A stretch of 53,743 nt of DNA from positions 1 to 53,743 of the forward strand of contig JABLXU010000037.1 of the NCBI GenBank assembly GCA_013177805.1. The letters run 5' to 3'. Positions 8,607-16,903 of the stretch are shown in pieces. Under the pieces are notes generated by a model. The model did no database searches, was not told the origin of the DNA, and saw nothing but the letters and a program-made list of their open reading frames with translations. The position numbers and the translations under genes were made by a program. Source of the stretch: Candidatus Omnitrophota bacterium. Its GTDB lineage: Bacteria; Hinthialibacterota; Hinthialibacteria; Hinthialibacterales; Hinthialibacteraceae. Position 1 is the stretch's first letter. Each line of letters opens with the position of its first letter.

Positions 8607-9971
8607 ATGCGAATCATGGTAACCGCCAAATCCAAAATATCTCCAGCGCGCTCCGCCGCCTTGAATGTACTCGAAGAGGTGTTGACTCATGGGAAAACCC
8701 TCCTTGATTGCCTTCCCCGGTTGGAAAAGGCCTGTCCCGATTCGCGGGACCTGGCTCTCGCGCGGGAAATCGTGTCGGGGACCTGCCGGTGGCTGGGGCG
8801 GATCCGGTATGTCTTGCGGCAATTCGCGGCGCGTTGGGAGCAGTTTCCCCCCCCGGTCCAGCGGATTTTAGAACTCTCGGCGTATCAGTTGCTTTTTTTG
8901 GACCGGGTACCGCCTTACGCGGTCCTATCCGAAGCGGCCGAATTGACCCGCGGACGAAAATTCCCCGGACTCGCCGGAGCGGTTAATGCCGTTTTGCGGA
9001 AAGTGATCCGGGAAAAAGAAAATGTCCTCCCGCCGCTTTCCTCCCGGCTGGACCGGGAACAATATTGGGAAGCGGAATATTCCCATCCCGCGTGGTTGGT
9101 GAAACGCTGGCGGGAAATTTGGCCGGAAGAACAAGTCGACGCCCTGTGCCGATTCAACAATACCCGGGCACCCCTTTCCCTCCGGGCGCGGGGAGAGGTG
9201 GAAACGGCCATAGCGGCGCTAAAGAAAATGAAATTAGCCGTGACGTTGGATTCACGCATTCCGGCTTGTATGATCATGGATCCGTCCCTCTCCTTGCCTA
9301 CCGGGTGGTTTGATTCGGACCTTTGGGCGGCACAAGATGGGGCGGCGCAGCTGATTGCTCCCCTGGTCGATCCACAGCCGGGTTGGCGGATTTGGGATGT
9401 CTGCGCCGCGCCGGGGGGGAAAGCCTGTCATTTAGCGGATTGGGCGAACCACCGGGTGGAGATTGTGGCCACCGACGTGAATTCCAACCGGCTGAATCGT
9501 TTAATCGAACAGGTGAAAAAACAGGGACACACAGGCATTACCGCGCGCGTGTGGGACGGGATTCAAGGGGAGATCCCGCCGGGTGGGGGGATGTTTGACG
9601 CCATTCTCGTGGATGCCCCCTGTTCTGGATGGGGCACGTTCCGGCGGCATCCGGATCTGCGGTGGCGGTTACGGCCCGAAGACATGCCGCGCTTTGGAGC
9701 GCAGGCGGCGCGATTGTTGGACCGGGTCGAACGGTATCTCAAGCCCGGCGGCGTGATGGTTTATTCGACTTGCACGTTGTCACCGGAAGAGAACCAGGAC
9801 GTGGTTCGCGTCTTCTTGGACAACCATCCGGCATTCACGCTGGAACCGGTGGATGCCTGGCTGCCCCCTTTGATGCGGGGCGCCATGAATGAAGAGGGAT
9901 GCCTGGAAGTGTTTCCCAGCGACTGGAATCTAGACGGCGCGTTTGCCGCCCGTCTGCGCAAGACAAGGTGA
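8607..9971 (+). CDS. rsmB: 16S rRNA (cytosine-967 C5)-methyltransferase with NusB-like domain
   Basis: 454 residues. Residues ~12-140 form the NusB-like RNA-binding domain (ARSAALNVLEEVL at the start). The C-terminal Rossmann methyltransferase has the SAM site VCAAPGGKACHL, motif IV DAPCSGWGTFRRHPD and motif VI YSTCTLSPEENQ. The two cysteines in PCSG and STCT are those used by the RsmB/RsmF family, one as catalytic nucleophile, the other for product release. It methylates C967 of 16S rRNA. Start is uncertain: ATG codons at 8607 and 8616 are both possible and neither has a strong ribosome-binding site. The PASTA gene follows 34 bases downstream, probably co-transcribed. Confidence 0.93.
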   Translation: MRIMVTAKSKISPARSAALNVLEEVLTHGKTLLDCLPRLEKACPDSRDLALAREIVSGTCRWLGRIRYVLRQFAARWEQFPPPVQRILELSAYQLLFLDRVPPYAVLSEAAELTRGRKFPGLAGAVNAVLRKVIREKENVLPPLSSRLDREQYWEAEYSHPAWLVKRWREIWPEEQVDALCRFNNTRAPLSLRARGEVETAIAALKKMKLAVTLDSRIPACMIMDPSLSLPTGWFDSDLWAAQDGAAQLIAPLVDPQPGWRIWDVCAAPGGKACHLADWANHRVEIVATDVNSNRLNRLIEQVKKQGHTGITARVWDGIQGEIPPGGGMFDAILVDAPCSGWGTFRRHPDLRWRLRPEDMPRFGAQAARLLDRVERYLKPGGVMVYSTCTLSPEENQDVVRVFLDNHPAFTLEPVDAWLPPLMRGAMNEEGCLEVFPSDWNLDGAFAARLRKTR

Positions 9972-10005
9972 TAAGAAAGAATTGTAGGCCGAGGAGGTAT
10001 TGAGA

Positions 10006-10854
10006 GTGAAAAAACTGTTCAAAGCTTTACTGCACGTGATCCGGTTTTTCGCCCTCTCAATTTTATTTATGAGCCTGCTCTTCACCGGGATGGCCGTGGG
10101 GGGATTCTATTTGTTGGATTATCTGGTGTCCGGTACGGAGGTGGAAGTGCCTAATCTGTATGGGAAAACCAAAACGGAATGCCTGGAAATCCTGGCCCAG
10201 CACGAATTGTTGCTTGCTCTCCCGGTGGAAGAATATCCCAGCCCGGATACCCCCTCGGGGGTCGTCATCGAACAGCGTCCCAATCCCGGCGCGCGGGTAA
10301 AAAAACACCGCAGCATCAGTCTGGTGGTAAGCGTCGGGCCGGAACAACTCTATATTCCAGAATTGACCGGCCGCAGCGAAGCGGATATTTACCCCGAACT
10401 GCGGAGCGCCGGCCTGGAAATCGGGCAACGGGCCTCGGTGTATCATCCGGCCTACGCCAAGGGAACAATCATTGCGCAGGATCCCTTGCCGGGTAACCGG
10501 ATCGTCCATGGCAAAAAGATTCACATTCTCGTCAGCCTGGGCCCTTGGCCGGTCAGTTACGTCATGCCGGCGCTTACCGGCATGGATCTCACCACCGCCC
10601 GGAAGCGGGTGCAAGAAACCGCTCTCTCCCTCAGTTCCGAAAATATCAAATACCAGCCGGTCCTCAATGAATCCCAATGGAATCGGATTCTGGATCAAAA
10701 TCCCCCTCCCGGCACGAAGGTATTGGAGAATGAAGATATTTCGGTGGTTGTGGGTTCCCGGCCGCCGGCACCCACCCCGATACCCATCCTGGAGATCCCC
10801 ATGGAAGCCCCTCTGGAAGCCGATCGCCCCACTGACTCCAGCCCCGGATCATGA
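10006..10854 (+). CDS. Membrane-anchored protein with three PASTA domains
   Basis: 282 residues from GTG at 10006, chosen because GAGGAGGT lies 7 bases upstream; a TTG at 10000 would be too close to it. Residues ~10-40 form one transmembrane helix. Three PASTA repeats of ~65-70 residues follow; each starts with a proline-containing strand (VEVPNLYGK, LYIPELTGR, YVMPALTGM) and ends with a P(L/N/P)PG-type turn and SLVVSVG/ILVSLG/SVVVGS. The tail is proline-rich. PASTA domains bind peptidoglycan fragments, usually as the sensor part of PknB-type kinases or PBPs. Here neither kinase nor penicillin-binding domain is present. Placement after rsmB suggests co-transcription; a cell-wall-sensing or scaffold role is inferred. 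Confidence 0.88.
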   Translation: MKKLFKALLHVIRFFALSILFMSLLFTGMAVGGFYLLDYLVSGTEVEVPNLYGKTKTECLEILAQHELLLALPVEEYPSPDTPSGVVIEQRPNPGARVKKHRSISLVVSVGPEQLYIPELTGRSEADIYPELRSAGLEIGQRASVYHPAYAKGTIIAQDPLPGNRIVHGKKIHILVSLGPWPVSYVMPALTGMDLTTARKRVQETALSLSSENIKYQPVLNESQWNRILDQNPPPGTKVLENEDISVVVGSRPPAPTPIPILEIPMEAPLEADRPTDSSPGS

Positions 10855-11241
10855 AGGTCTTGCTTTTTATGAATGGTACGATGCCTTACTTTTCTGGAAA
10901 GCCAGAAAGCCTCCCTGCCTATTTCATTCCTGGGGAAGAGAACATCCAGATTGACAACGGTTTGGGGGAGTCCTGAGGCGGCCTTCCCTGCGGGGTTCGG
11001 CGAGCTGTTTGCTCCGCCGGACGGCCATCACTCATGTTCGCGTTTTCTCACGCGTAGATTCACTCCGCCGGATTTAATAAAGTAGATATAATTTATTCCA
11101 TAAAAAATCACGCTGAAATGGATCCATAGGAATGGATTGGAGTGATCATATTTTTAATGAATTCAGGAAGGATTTTCTGGATTGGAAACAGATAAGCACA
11201 GGCTGTATAGGACTTGGATTGACGAGTATGGAGTTAGTTGA
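10855..11241. other. Intergenic region upstream of the SufR-like gene
   Basis: This 387-bp gap becomes AT-rich after ~11080. A TATAAT hexamer lies at 11087-11092 but lacks a matching -35 element. No coding frame is convincing. The promoter of the downstream regulator, and possibly an operator for autoregulation, should lie here. Confidence 0.4.
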
Positions 11242-11910
11242 ATGATTCGGAACGACCGTCCGACGCGTTTACAAATTCTCGCGCTGCTCAAAAAAAACAC
11301 CCGAATGACGTCCAAGCAGGTTGGGGAAATTCTCGGGGTGACTCCGATGGGGGCGCGTCAACACCTCACCGCCATGGAAAAAGACGGCTTGGTCCAATCA
11401 GAATTTGTCAGACAAAAAGCCGGACGTCCCGCTCTGTATTTCCGTTTGACTGCCCAAGCCAATTGCTATTTCCCCCAAAATTACGAACCGATGGCGTTGG
11501 AGTTTCTGAAAGGCATGGAAAAGCTGGAGGGCCGCGAGAAGATCGTTGAAGTCTTCCAACTCCGGAAAGAAAAACTGCTGCACCAGTACAAATCGGCTCT
11601 CGAACAATCGGATCTCAAGGAATGTGTGCGGAAACTGGCGGAAATCCGGGACGCGGAAGGATACATGGCCGAGATGGAAGAAAACGGCTCCGCCCTTCTG
11701 CTGATCGAACACAATTGTCCCATTCACTCAATCGCCAAGGAGTACAATGAACTGTGCCAGCACGAGTTGCAATTGCTTATGGATGTGTTGAATGTGAAGG
11801 TAGAGCGGATTCAGCACATGGTAAAGGGAGAGAGCGCGTGCGTCTATAAAATCGCACCGAAAGACGAGACGCCCGAACAAGATGAAATAAAAGACGAGAC
11901 CGAAACCTGA
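11242..11910 (+). CDS. SufR-type iron-sulfur transcriptional repressor
   Basis: 222 residues. The N-terminal winged helix-turn-helix (residues ~8-70; RLQILALLKK, MTSKQVGEILGVTPMGARQHL) is of the DeoR/ArsR-like kind used by SufR. The C-terminal part carries C159-x12-C172-x27-C200, exactly the spacing of the three cysteines that bind the [4Fe-4S] cluster of cyanobacterial SufR, within HNCPIHSIAKEYNELC and GESACVYKI. SufR represses the suf Fe-S assembly operon when its cluster is present. No suf gene is in this window, so the target must lie elsewhere or differ. The ATG at 11242 has GGAG 8 bases upstream. The last ~20 residues are acidic. Confidence 0.85.
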   Translation: MIRNDRPTRLQILALLKKNTRMTSKQVGEILGVTPMGARQHLTAMEKDGLVQSEFVRQKAGRPALYFRLTAQANCYFPQNYEPMALEFLKGMEKLEGREKIVEVFQLRKEKLLHQYKSALEQSDLKECVRKLAEIRDAEGYMAEMEENGSALLLIEHNCPIHSIAKEYNELCQHELQLLMDVLNVKVERIQHMVKGESACVYKIAPKDETPEQDEIKDETET

Positions 11911-11985
11911 GACCTATCCGTTCAAGTGAATCCCCAGGAATCATTGGTGGAAATGATCGAGGGCCTTGGATTTCTTTCTGATGCA

Positions 11986-14949
11986 TCAATTCATCCGAAT
12001 CCAAGGGAAATAGAGGGGATCTTCGCTTTTTCCCTTTTCCGTCAAGGACCATTGCATTTCCTGCCCGTCCCGGGTACAGGAAAGTATCAGGTTCCAGAGT
12101 CCCACGGAGCGGACCGAATCCGCTTCCACTTTCAATTCCGTCAGCGGCACCTTTATTTCCCAATAACGTTCCTCTGTTTCGCTATCTGTGGGGGTGCGTT
12201 GGGCTTGAGTTCCGTGAAGCGCGACAGACGTTTCCGCGGGTTGATCCATCCGGCTCATCAACGCATGCCGAATCGCGCTCAGCCATTCCGGCGCGTTCGG
12301 GTCAAAGTTCGAGTGGAACGGTTTCGGGGATTCTTGTGTAAGCATCAGGCCATAGGGATTCAGCACCTTTTTCCTTGTGGCCACGTTCAGTGTGCCGTCT
12401 TCTCCGGGACGCACGTCCATTTCGTAAAAGTGAACATAATCGCGAGTGGGGCCGAGCAGAATCCGCAGGCGGGGATCCGCGTTTTCCGCCGGAAAATCCT
12501 CTTTCCACAAGAGATAGAGTGACGAGGCGTCGCGCCGGATGCGGACAGTGGGGGACGTGGAGACGGTATCGGTGGACGATTTCAGAGTGATTTCTTCGGT
12601 GGAGTCCCAGAGAGCGTCGCGGTTTCCATCAATCACCGGCGCGGTTTCCAGGACGGGGATTTCGAGCAACCGGCTGGAGGTCTGACCGTGCGTCAAGTCC
12701 CGTTCAGCCTGAGCGGCTTGGGCAAAGGGGCTGGAAGGTCCAGCCAGGGTGTTTAACGCGTCCCATAAGGCCACGGCAGTTTGGTGATCCTGGGCGTTGC
12801 GCTTAGCCAAGGCAATGCCGAAGAGCGCCACGTCTTTGCGGATCCGTCCGGATTGGGAGGCGTACGTATTCAAGCGTTGCAGAATGGCGTTGACATCCCG
12901 TTCGTTGAGCAGGGCCTCGCGGCCGATGATGTACGCGGTCTCGGGCATTTCAGCCAGGGCGCGGTCGTACACCGCTAAGGCTTCATCAAGCCGGCCCGTG
13001 TCTTTATACAGTCCCGCCAGGCTGGATAGGTAGCCGCCCTCGCGGGGGAAAAACTCCGCCAATAGCGAATAGAGGCGTACCGCCCGCTCTGTATCCCCTT
13101 GATTTTTACACGTGGCGGCCCAATCGGCGATCAGGGGCTCCGCGCCGAAGGAAAGTTTAACGCGCAGGATGGTGTCCGCCGGAGGCACCATGCGCAGGTC
13201 CTGAAGCAACCGGACGCGACGGGATACCACCCGATCCTTGGTTATGGTGGATTGTTTGACCGTGGCTTTCAGGACCTGGAAGCACGACATCAGATAGGCC
13301 GCGCGGTCCATAATGAAAGTGGGAATGTTGGAGGAATCGCCCGTGAGGATCATGCCGAATTCGGGGATGGATCCGAGCCGGCGGATGGCTTCCCGATAAA
13401 TATAAAATTCCGATTCGTTGTCTTGGAAGGTGTACTTGTTGGCTTCCTGCCGCGTGTATTCCTGCAATTGTTGGTAATACCGGTTGCGGGTCACCCCGCG
13501 TTGTTCGCCGGCCTTGACGTCCAGCATCCGCCGGATGAGGGAGGCGTGAGAAGAAAGAATCAAAGTATTCCCATGGATGCACCATCCGGGAGTGATCAAC
13601 ATGGGGACGGCCAGGGAGGCGATCTCGCTGCCGCGGTAGGTTTCGGTCTCGAAAATGACGGGGACCTTCAAGTCTTGTAGAATTCGGAAGATTTTCTGCA
13701 TCGCCTGGGTGGCTTTTTCGATGTCTTTGACCTGGATCAATAGCGCTATTTGATTCATAGGAACCAGGGCGTCTAGATCCATGACCATTTTGACAAAACA
13801 CCATTCGTTGCCCATCCAGGACAGATAGTCGTTCTCGATGGAAATGCCCAATTGGTCTTCCCATTTCCGGATCTTCGCGAGTTGTTTGTAACCATCGGGA
13901 AATTGAGAAAGGAGGGTTTGCGCGAGCACCCAGATATCGTTGGGTCCTAGGATATTGCAGGAGGTGACAGAACCCGTATTTCGCGGGAGAAATTCTTCGA
14001 AAGCAAAGGGGGCCGGCGGACGGGTGAAGATGGACTGAAGCGCTGGATTTTCTATGCTTACATTCAGGTTCAAATGGGCCGTGGTAATCTCCTTGCCGTC
14101 CGGTTGGATGATCCGGGCGGAGGCGTAGGACTTAAAAGTACCCAGAATGGTGAAGAGTTGTTGGAGGACGGGTAATACATTGTCCAATTCTTCCGATCCG
14201 CTTAACTGCTTCACGGCTTGCAGGTTTTTTAGCAACAGGTCGCTGGATTGGGCAATCATTTGGGTGTTGATGTAAAAAGTCCGGGCACGGTTTTTCGGCA
14301 AGGGAGCCATGGCTTGCTGGTAATCCGGTGAATCGGCCAGGTGATCTTCATCATAGTCCATCTGGTCCAGTGTCTTGAGCAGCAAGGTTTTGTTATTGGT
14401 GAGGAAGATCAGGGAATCTTGAAACGTGTAACAGAGGCTGATTCCTGGAATCACCATCGGCCCATGCAGCGTGTTAATGACGTATCCGCGGTACTCGTCT
14501 TTCGTGTTCTGGAGATAAGGGATCAGTTCCCGGCATTGTTGAAACAAGGAGGCCAGCGCCTGGTCCGCCTGAGCCGGATCTTTTACGGGGGCCACAAAGA
14601 GAAAGGATACCGGAATATTGATGCTCTCGGCCAGCGGATACCCTGCCAGGCACCAAGAATTCCCGGTAAAGAGGGATCCGAGATGATCCATCCCGGCTTT
14701 TTGCATCATGGCTTGCCATTCGCTTTGGATCACCCGCCATTCCAGGATGTCATCGAGGGTGTCCAGCCAGATCCGCCACGCCTGCTCATAATTGGGGAAG
14801 GAAACGGCAGATGGTTGAGCGTTGTCATAACTCAGGTAAAAGATGGCGTCCGCGGGGATGACGTCATCGTAGGGATTGAGGGACGCGGCCCCGGCGCTCA
14901 CCGGGAGCATCCAGCTCAACAGAGCGATAATCAGCAAGAAAACACGCAT
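11986..14949 (-). CDS. Large exported DUF3352-like protein with TPR and CBM9-like C-terminus
   Basis: 987 residues. The ATG at 14949 starts a clear signal peptide (MRVFLLIIALLSWMLPVSAGAAS); the longer frame to 15024 lacks one. Residues ~25-600 resemble DUF3352-type proteins (VIPADAIFYLSYDN at the start; SIENDYLSWMGNEWCFV further in). About 606-770 look like TPR helices (GLYKDTGRLDEALAVYDRAL). From ~771 to the end there is a CBM9-like beta-sandwich (VIDGNRDALWDS, SLYLLWKEDF). Role unknown; probably a periplasmic or surface protein. It follows the sigma/anti-sigma genes after 62 bases on the same strand, so it is a likely member or target of that regulon. Confidence 0.75.
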   Translation of the reverse strand: MRVFLLIIALLSWMLPVSAGAASLNPYDDVIPADAIFYLSYDNAQPSAVSFPNYEQAWRIWLDTLDDILEWRVIQSEWQAMMQKAGMDHLGSLFTGNSWCLAGYPLAESINIPVSFLFVAPVKDPAQADQALASLFQQCRELIPYLQNTKDEYRGYVINTLHGPMVIPGISLCYTFQDSLIFLTNNKTLLLKTLDQMDYDEDHLADSPDYQQAMAPLPKNRARTFYINTQMIAQSSDLLLKNLQAVKQLSGSEELDNVLPVLQQLFTILGTFKSYASARIIQPDGKEITTAHLNLNVSIENPALQSIFTRPPAPFAFEEFLPRNTGSVTSCNILGPNDIWVLAQTLLSQFPDGYKQLAKIRKWEDQLGISIENDYLSWMGNEWCFVKMVMDLDALVPMNQIALLIQVKDIEKATQAMQKIFRILQDLKVPVIFETETYRGSEIASLAVPMLITPGWCIHGNTLILSSHASLIRRMLDVKAGEQRGVTRNRYYQQLQEYTRQEANKYTFQDNESEFYIYREAIRRLGSIPEFGMILTGDSSNIPTFIMDRAAYLMSCFQVLKATVKQSTITKDRVVSRRVRLLQDLRMVPPADTILRVKLSFGAEPLIADWAATCKNQGDTERAVRLYSLLAEFFPREGGYLSSLAGLYKDTGRLDEALAVYDRALAEMPETAYIIGREALLNERDVNAILQRLNTYASQSGRIRKDVALFGIALAKRNAQDHQTAVALWDALNTLAGPSSPFAQAAQAERDLTHGQTSSRLLEIPVLETAPVIDGNRDALWDSTEEITLKSSTDTVSTSPTVRIRRDASSLYLLWKEDFPAENADPRLRILLGPTRDYVHFYEMDVRPGEDGTLNVATRKKVLNPYGLMLTQESPKPFHSNFDPNAPEWLSAIRHALMSRMDQPAETSVALHGTQAQRTPTDSETEERYWEIKVPLTELKVEADSVRSVGLWNLILSCTRDGQEMQWSLTEKGKSEDPLYFPWIRMN

Positions 14950-15011
14950 GATCGGACTCCTGCGTCCTATATTGAAATGCCAAATAACCGTTCGTGATCC
15001 ATAGAACCAGA

Positions 15012-15803
15012 TTAAAAAACACAAATCATCGATAATAAGGTAGTCCCCAAGCCGAGAGCCAATTGCCGCGTTCCCGTGCGGGCGATGGTGGCTGAAGCAG
15101 GATTTAGGGTCGATTCGGGAGATTCCGGGACAGATTCGGCCGGTTGAGGAACCGAGGAACGGATCGCGCTCACCGCCAGGCCCAACTCGCTGGTTTCCGG
15201 TAACGATTCCAGGGTTTTCCCCAGGGGAGATGCGGTTTCCTTGGCGTATTCAAAACCAGTGGACAAGGCCGACCGGGCCAGGCTGGCCAAGGCCAGGATG
15301 GCCCCCTTCTGGGCTTCCGTGAGAGCCGCATCTTTCATTTCGGCCAGGGATACGTGGTTGGTAACCGGGCCGGTATCCGCCTCGGGGATCATACCGTCCA
15401 TTCCAGAGGGGATTTGAACCGCGATTTGAGGAGCCACACCGGATTGTTGTTCGAACAGAGAAAAAACACAGAAAAGGATCAGAATCCCCGCGAAACCGGC
15501 TGCCAGATTCCAGGGATTCAAGAACCACCCCCAGACCGAAGCCGTGCGGGGCCGCGCCCGGCGTTCCTGGCCGGCGAGACGTTCCTGGATGTGTTTCAGG
15601 TTGTCGCGCAGCAGCGAGTCGAACTGGTCTTCGGGAAGATTGTGGCGCAGGGCGGCGTCGAAATCGCCGAAGGCCGCCAATAGGCACCGGGACGGTTCGT
15701 TTTCCTCCAGAGACGCGGCGACCCGCCGGGCTTCCTCTTCATCCAACAACCCATCATAGAATAAAGAGAGTTCTTCAAGAGTAGGTTTGCGATTTTCGGT
15801 CAT
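15012..15803 (-). CDS. Putative membrane anti-sigma factor
   Basis: 263 residues, ending in a hydrophobic tail. The N-terminal ~60 residues (LSLFYDGLLDEEEARRV, then NEPSRCLLAAFGDFDAAL) follow the pattern of cytoplasmic anti-sigma domains: an LS-x-Y/F-x-DGEL-like start and a second helix with a single Cys. The HxxxCxxC zinc motif of ZAS anti-sigma factors is absent. One transmembrane helix lies at ~98-117, followed by a low-complexity Ser/Pro/Thr-rich region of ~120 residues, presumably periplasmic. The gene lies 21 bases downstream of the ECF sigma gene on the same strand, the usual arrangement for a cognate pair. Signal and mechanism of release are unknown. Confidence 0.75.
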   Translation of the reverse strand: MTENRKPTLEELSLFYDGLLDEEEARRVAASLEENEPSRCLLAAFGDFDAALRHNLPEDQFDSLLRDNLKHIQERLAGQERRARPRTASVWGWFLNPWNLAAGFAGILILFCVFSLFEQQSGVAPQIAVQIPSGMDGMIPEADTGPVTNHVSLAEMKDAALTEAQKGAILALASLARSALSTGFEYAKETASPLGKTLESLPETSELGLAVSAIRSSVPQPAESVPESPESTLNPASATIARTGTRQLALGLGTTLLSMICVF

Positions 15804-15824
15804 GGCCGGCTCCTCGGTGATCGT

Positions 15825-16541
15825 TTACAAGCCATTTTCACCATACATTTCCACTAAAACCGGACGCAACGCGGCGACCAATTTTTTCCGGGCCGCGAAC
15901 AGCGTAGTCCCAACGGTTTTTTCGGAACAGTCCATAATTTCCGCGATCTCCTTGATCGACAGGCCTTTCAAACTGCGCAAGGTCATGGCCAGGCGTTGTT
16001 GGCTCGGCAAATTTTCGATGGCCTCCAATATCCGGTGATACATCCGTTTTTTATGCAACTGTTCATCGGGCTGAGGCGGCCCTTCGGACGTTTCGGTTTC
16101 GATCAGAACTTGAAACAATGGGTCCTGATGATCCATCGCGGTGACTCGTCCCGGTTTGTTTTTCCGTAAAAAATCTATACAAATGTTATGGGCGGTCATG
16201 AATAACCACGATTTAATATTTTTATCCTCCCGCAGTTTGTCCTGGTTCTGGTAGAGCCGGATGAATGATTCTTGCAAGAGGTCCTGGGAATCATGCGTGT
16301 CCCGGATGATCCGTAAGATAAAGGCGAAAAGCGGTTTTTCATAGCGTTTCACCAGTTCATTGTACCCGCGCACATCTCCATGTTGCCAACGGCGCAACGA
16401 TAACGCATCCGCAGAGGATTCCACCTCCACGGGAGCGGGATCGATCATGTAGGACGCAGCCGCCGGCATCGCGTTCATCGGGGACGTTTCCGGGTCTGTC
16501 CTTTCCAGCCGTTCACTTGCGGATGAGTGTTTCTCGCTCAT
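15825..16541 (-). CDS. RNA polymerase sigma factor, ECF subfamily
   Basis: 238 residues from ATG 16541; the start is uncertain because no strong ribosome-binding site precedes the candidate ATGs and the first ~50 residues lack conservation. Region 2 spans roughly 65-135 (YNELVKRYEKPLFAFILRII, DSQDLLQESFIRLY, KSWLFMTAHNICIDFLRK). Region 4 spans ~175-230 (LPSQQRLAMTLRSLKGLSIKEIAEIM, CSEKTVGTTLFAARKKL). No region 3 is present, as expected for ECF factors, which direct RNA polymerase to stress or envelope regulons. It is first in a three-gene minus-strand cluster with the anti-sigma factor and the large exported protein. Autoregulation is expected, but no ECF-type promoter could be assigned. Confidence 0.92.
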   Translation of the reverse strand: MSEKHSSASERLERTDPETSPMNAMPAAASYMIDPAPVEVESSADALSLRRWQHGDVRGYNELVKRYEKPLFAFILRIIRDTHDSQDLLQESFIRLYQNQDKLREDKNIKSWLFMTAHNICIDFLRKNKPGRVTAMDHQDPLFQVLIETETSEGPPQPDEQLHKKRMYHRILEAIENLPSQQRLAMTLRSLKGLSIKEIAEIMDCSEKTVGTTLFAARKKLVAALRPVLVEMYGENGL

Positions 16542-16617
16542 GAGATTATACGTAGCCGGAGCCAATTTTTTTTATTACAATTTCAGTGCCATTTTAGATT
16601 GATTTTTCCCGGCCGCG

Positions 16618-16659
16618 TTGAAAGAATGTCAATCCTGGTTCGTATAATTCTTATAAGAA
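16618..16659 (+). promoter_or_regulatory. Candidate sigma-70 promoter with overlapping 12-bp palindrome
   Basis: TTGAAA (16618-16623) and TATAAT (16643-16648) are separated by 19 bases, slightly long. A perfect palindrome TTCTTATAAGAA (16648-16659) overlaps the -10 edge and could be an operator. It faces the ABC transporter genes. Minus-strand TTGACA (16627-16632) is also present but has no -10 partner. Confidence 0.4.
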
Positions 16660-16663
16660 AGAA

Positions 16664-16703
16664 CCGCCGGATCTATTTCACGAAATCCGGATTCGTCCGG
16701 CGG
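16664..16703. repeat. Inverted repeat in the sigma/ABC divergent region
   Basis: CCGCCGGA (16664-16671) pairs perfectly with TCCGGCGG (16696-16703). The 24-base loop itself contains the palindrome ATCCGGAT (16685-16692). No T-tract follows, so it is not an obvious terminator; it may be a leader hairpin or a protein-binding site ahead of the ABC operon. Confidence 0.45.
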
Positions 16704-16903
16704 CCTGAGGAGACTTAGATATTCCATGAACTTAGGATTCGTGCAGAGGGTGTACCCAACGACTCATTTCTCCCCAGGGAAGTGGGGATCCGGGCATCTT
16801 TCATTCAACCGGCAAGGAGAGAATCCGGGATGTGTCCGGCTAAGTGCCAGGTGTGTTTGGGCCGAGTGAATCCAGACGATCAACCCCGATGGCGGAAAGA
16901 ACC

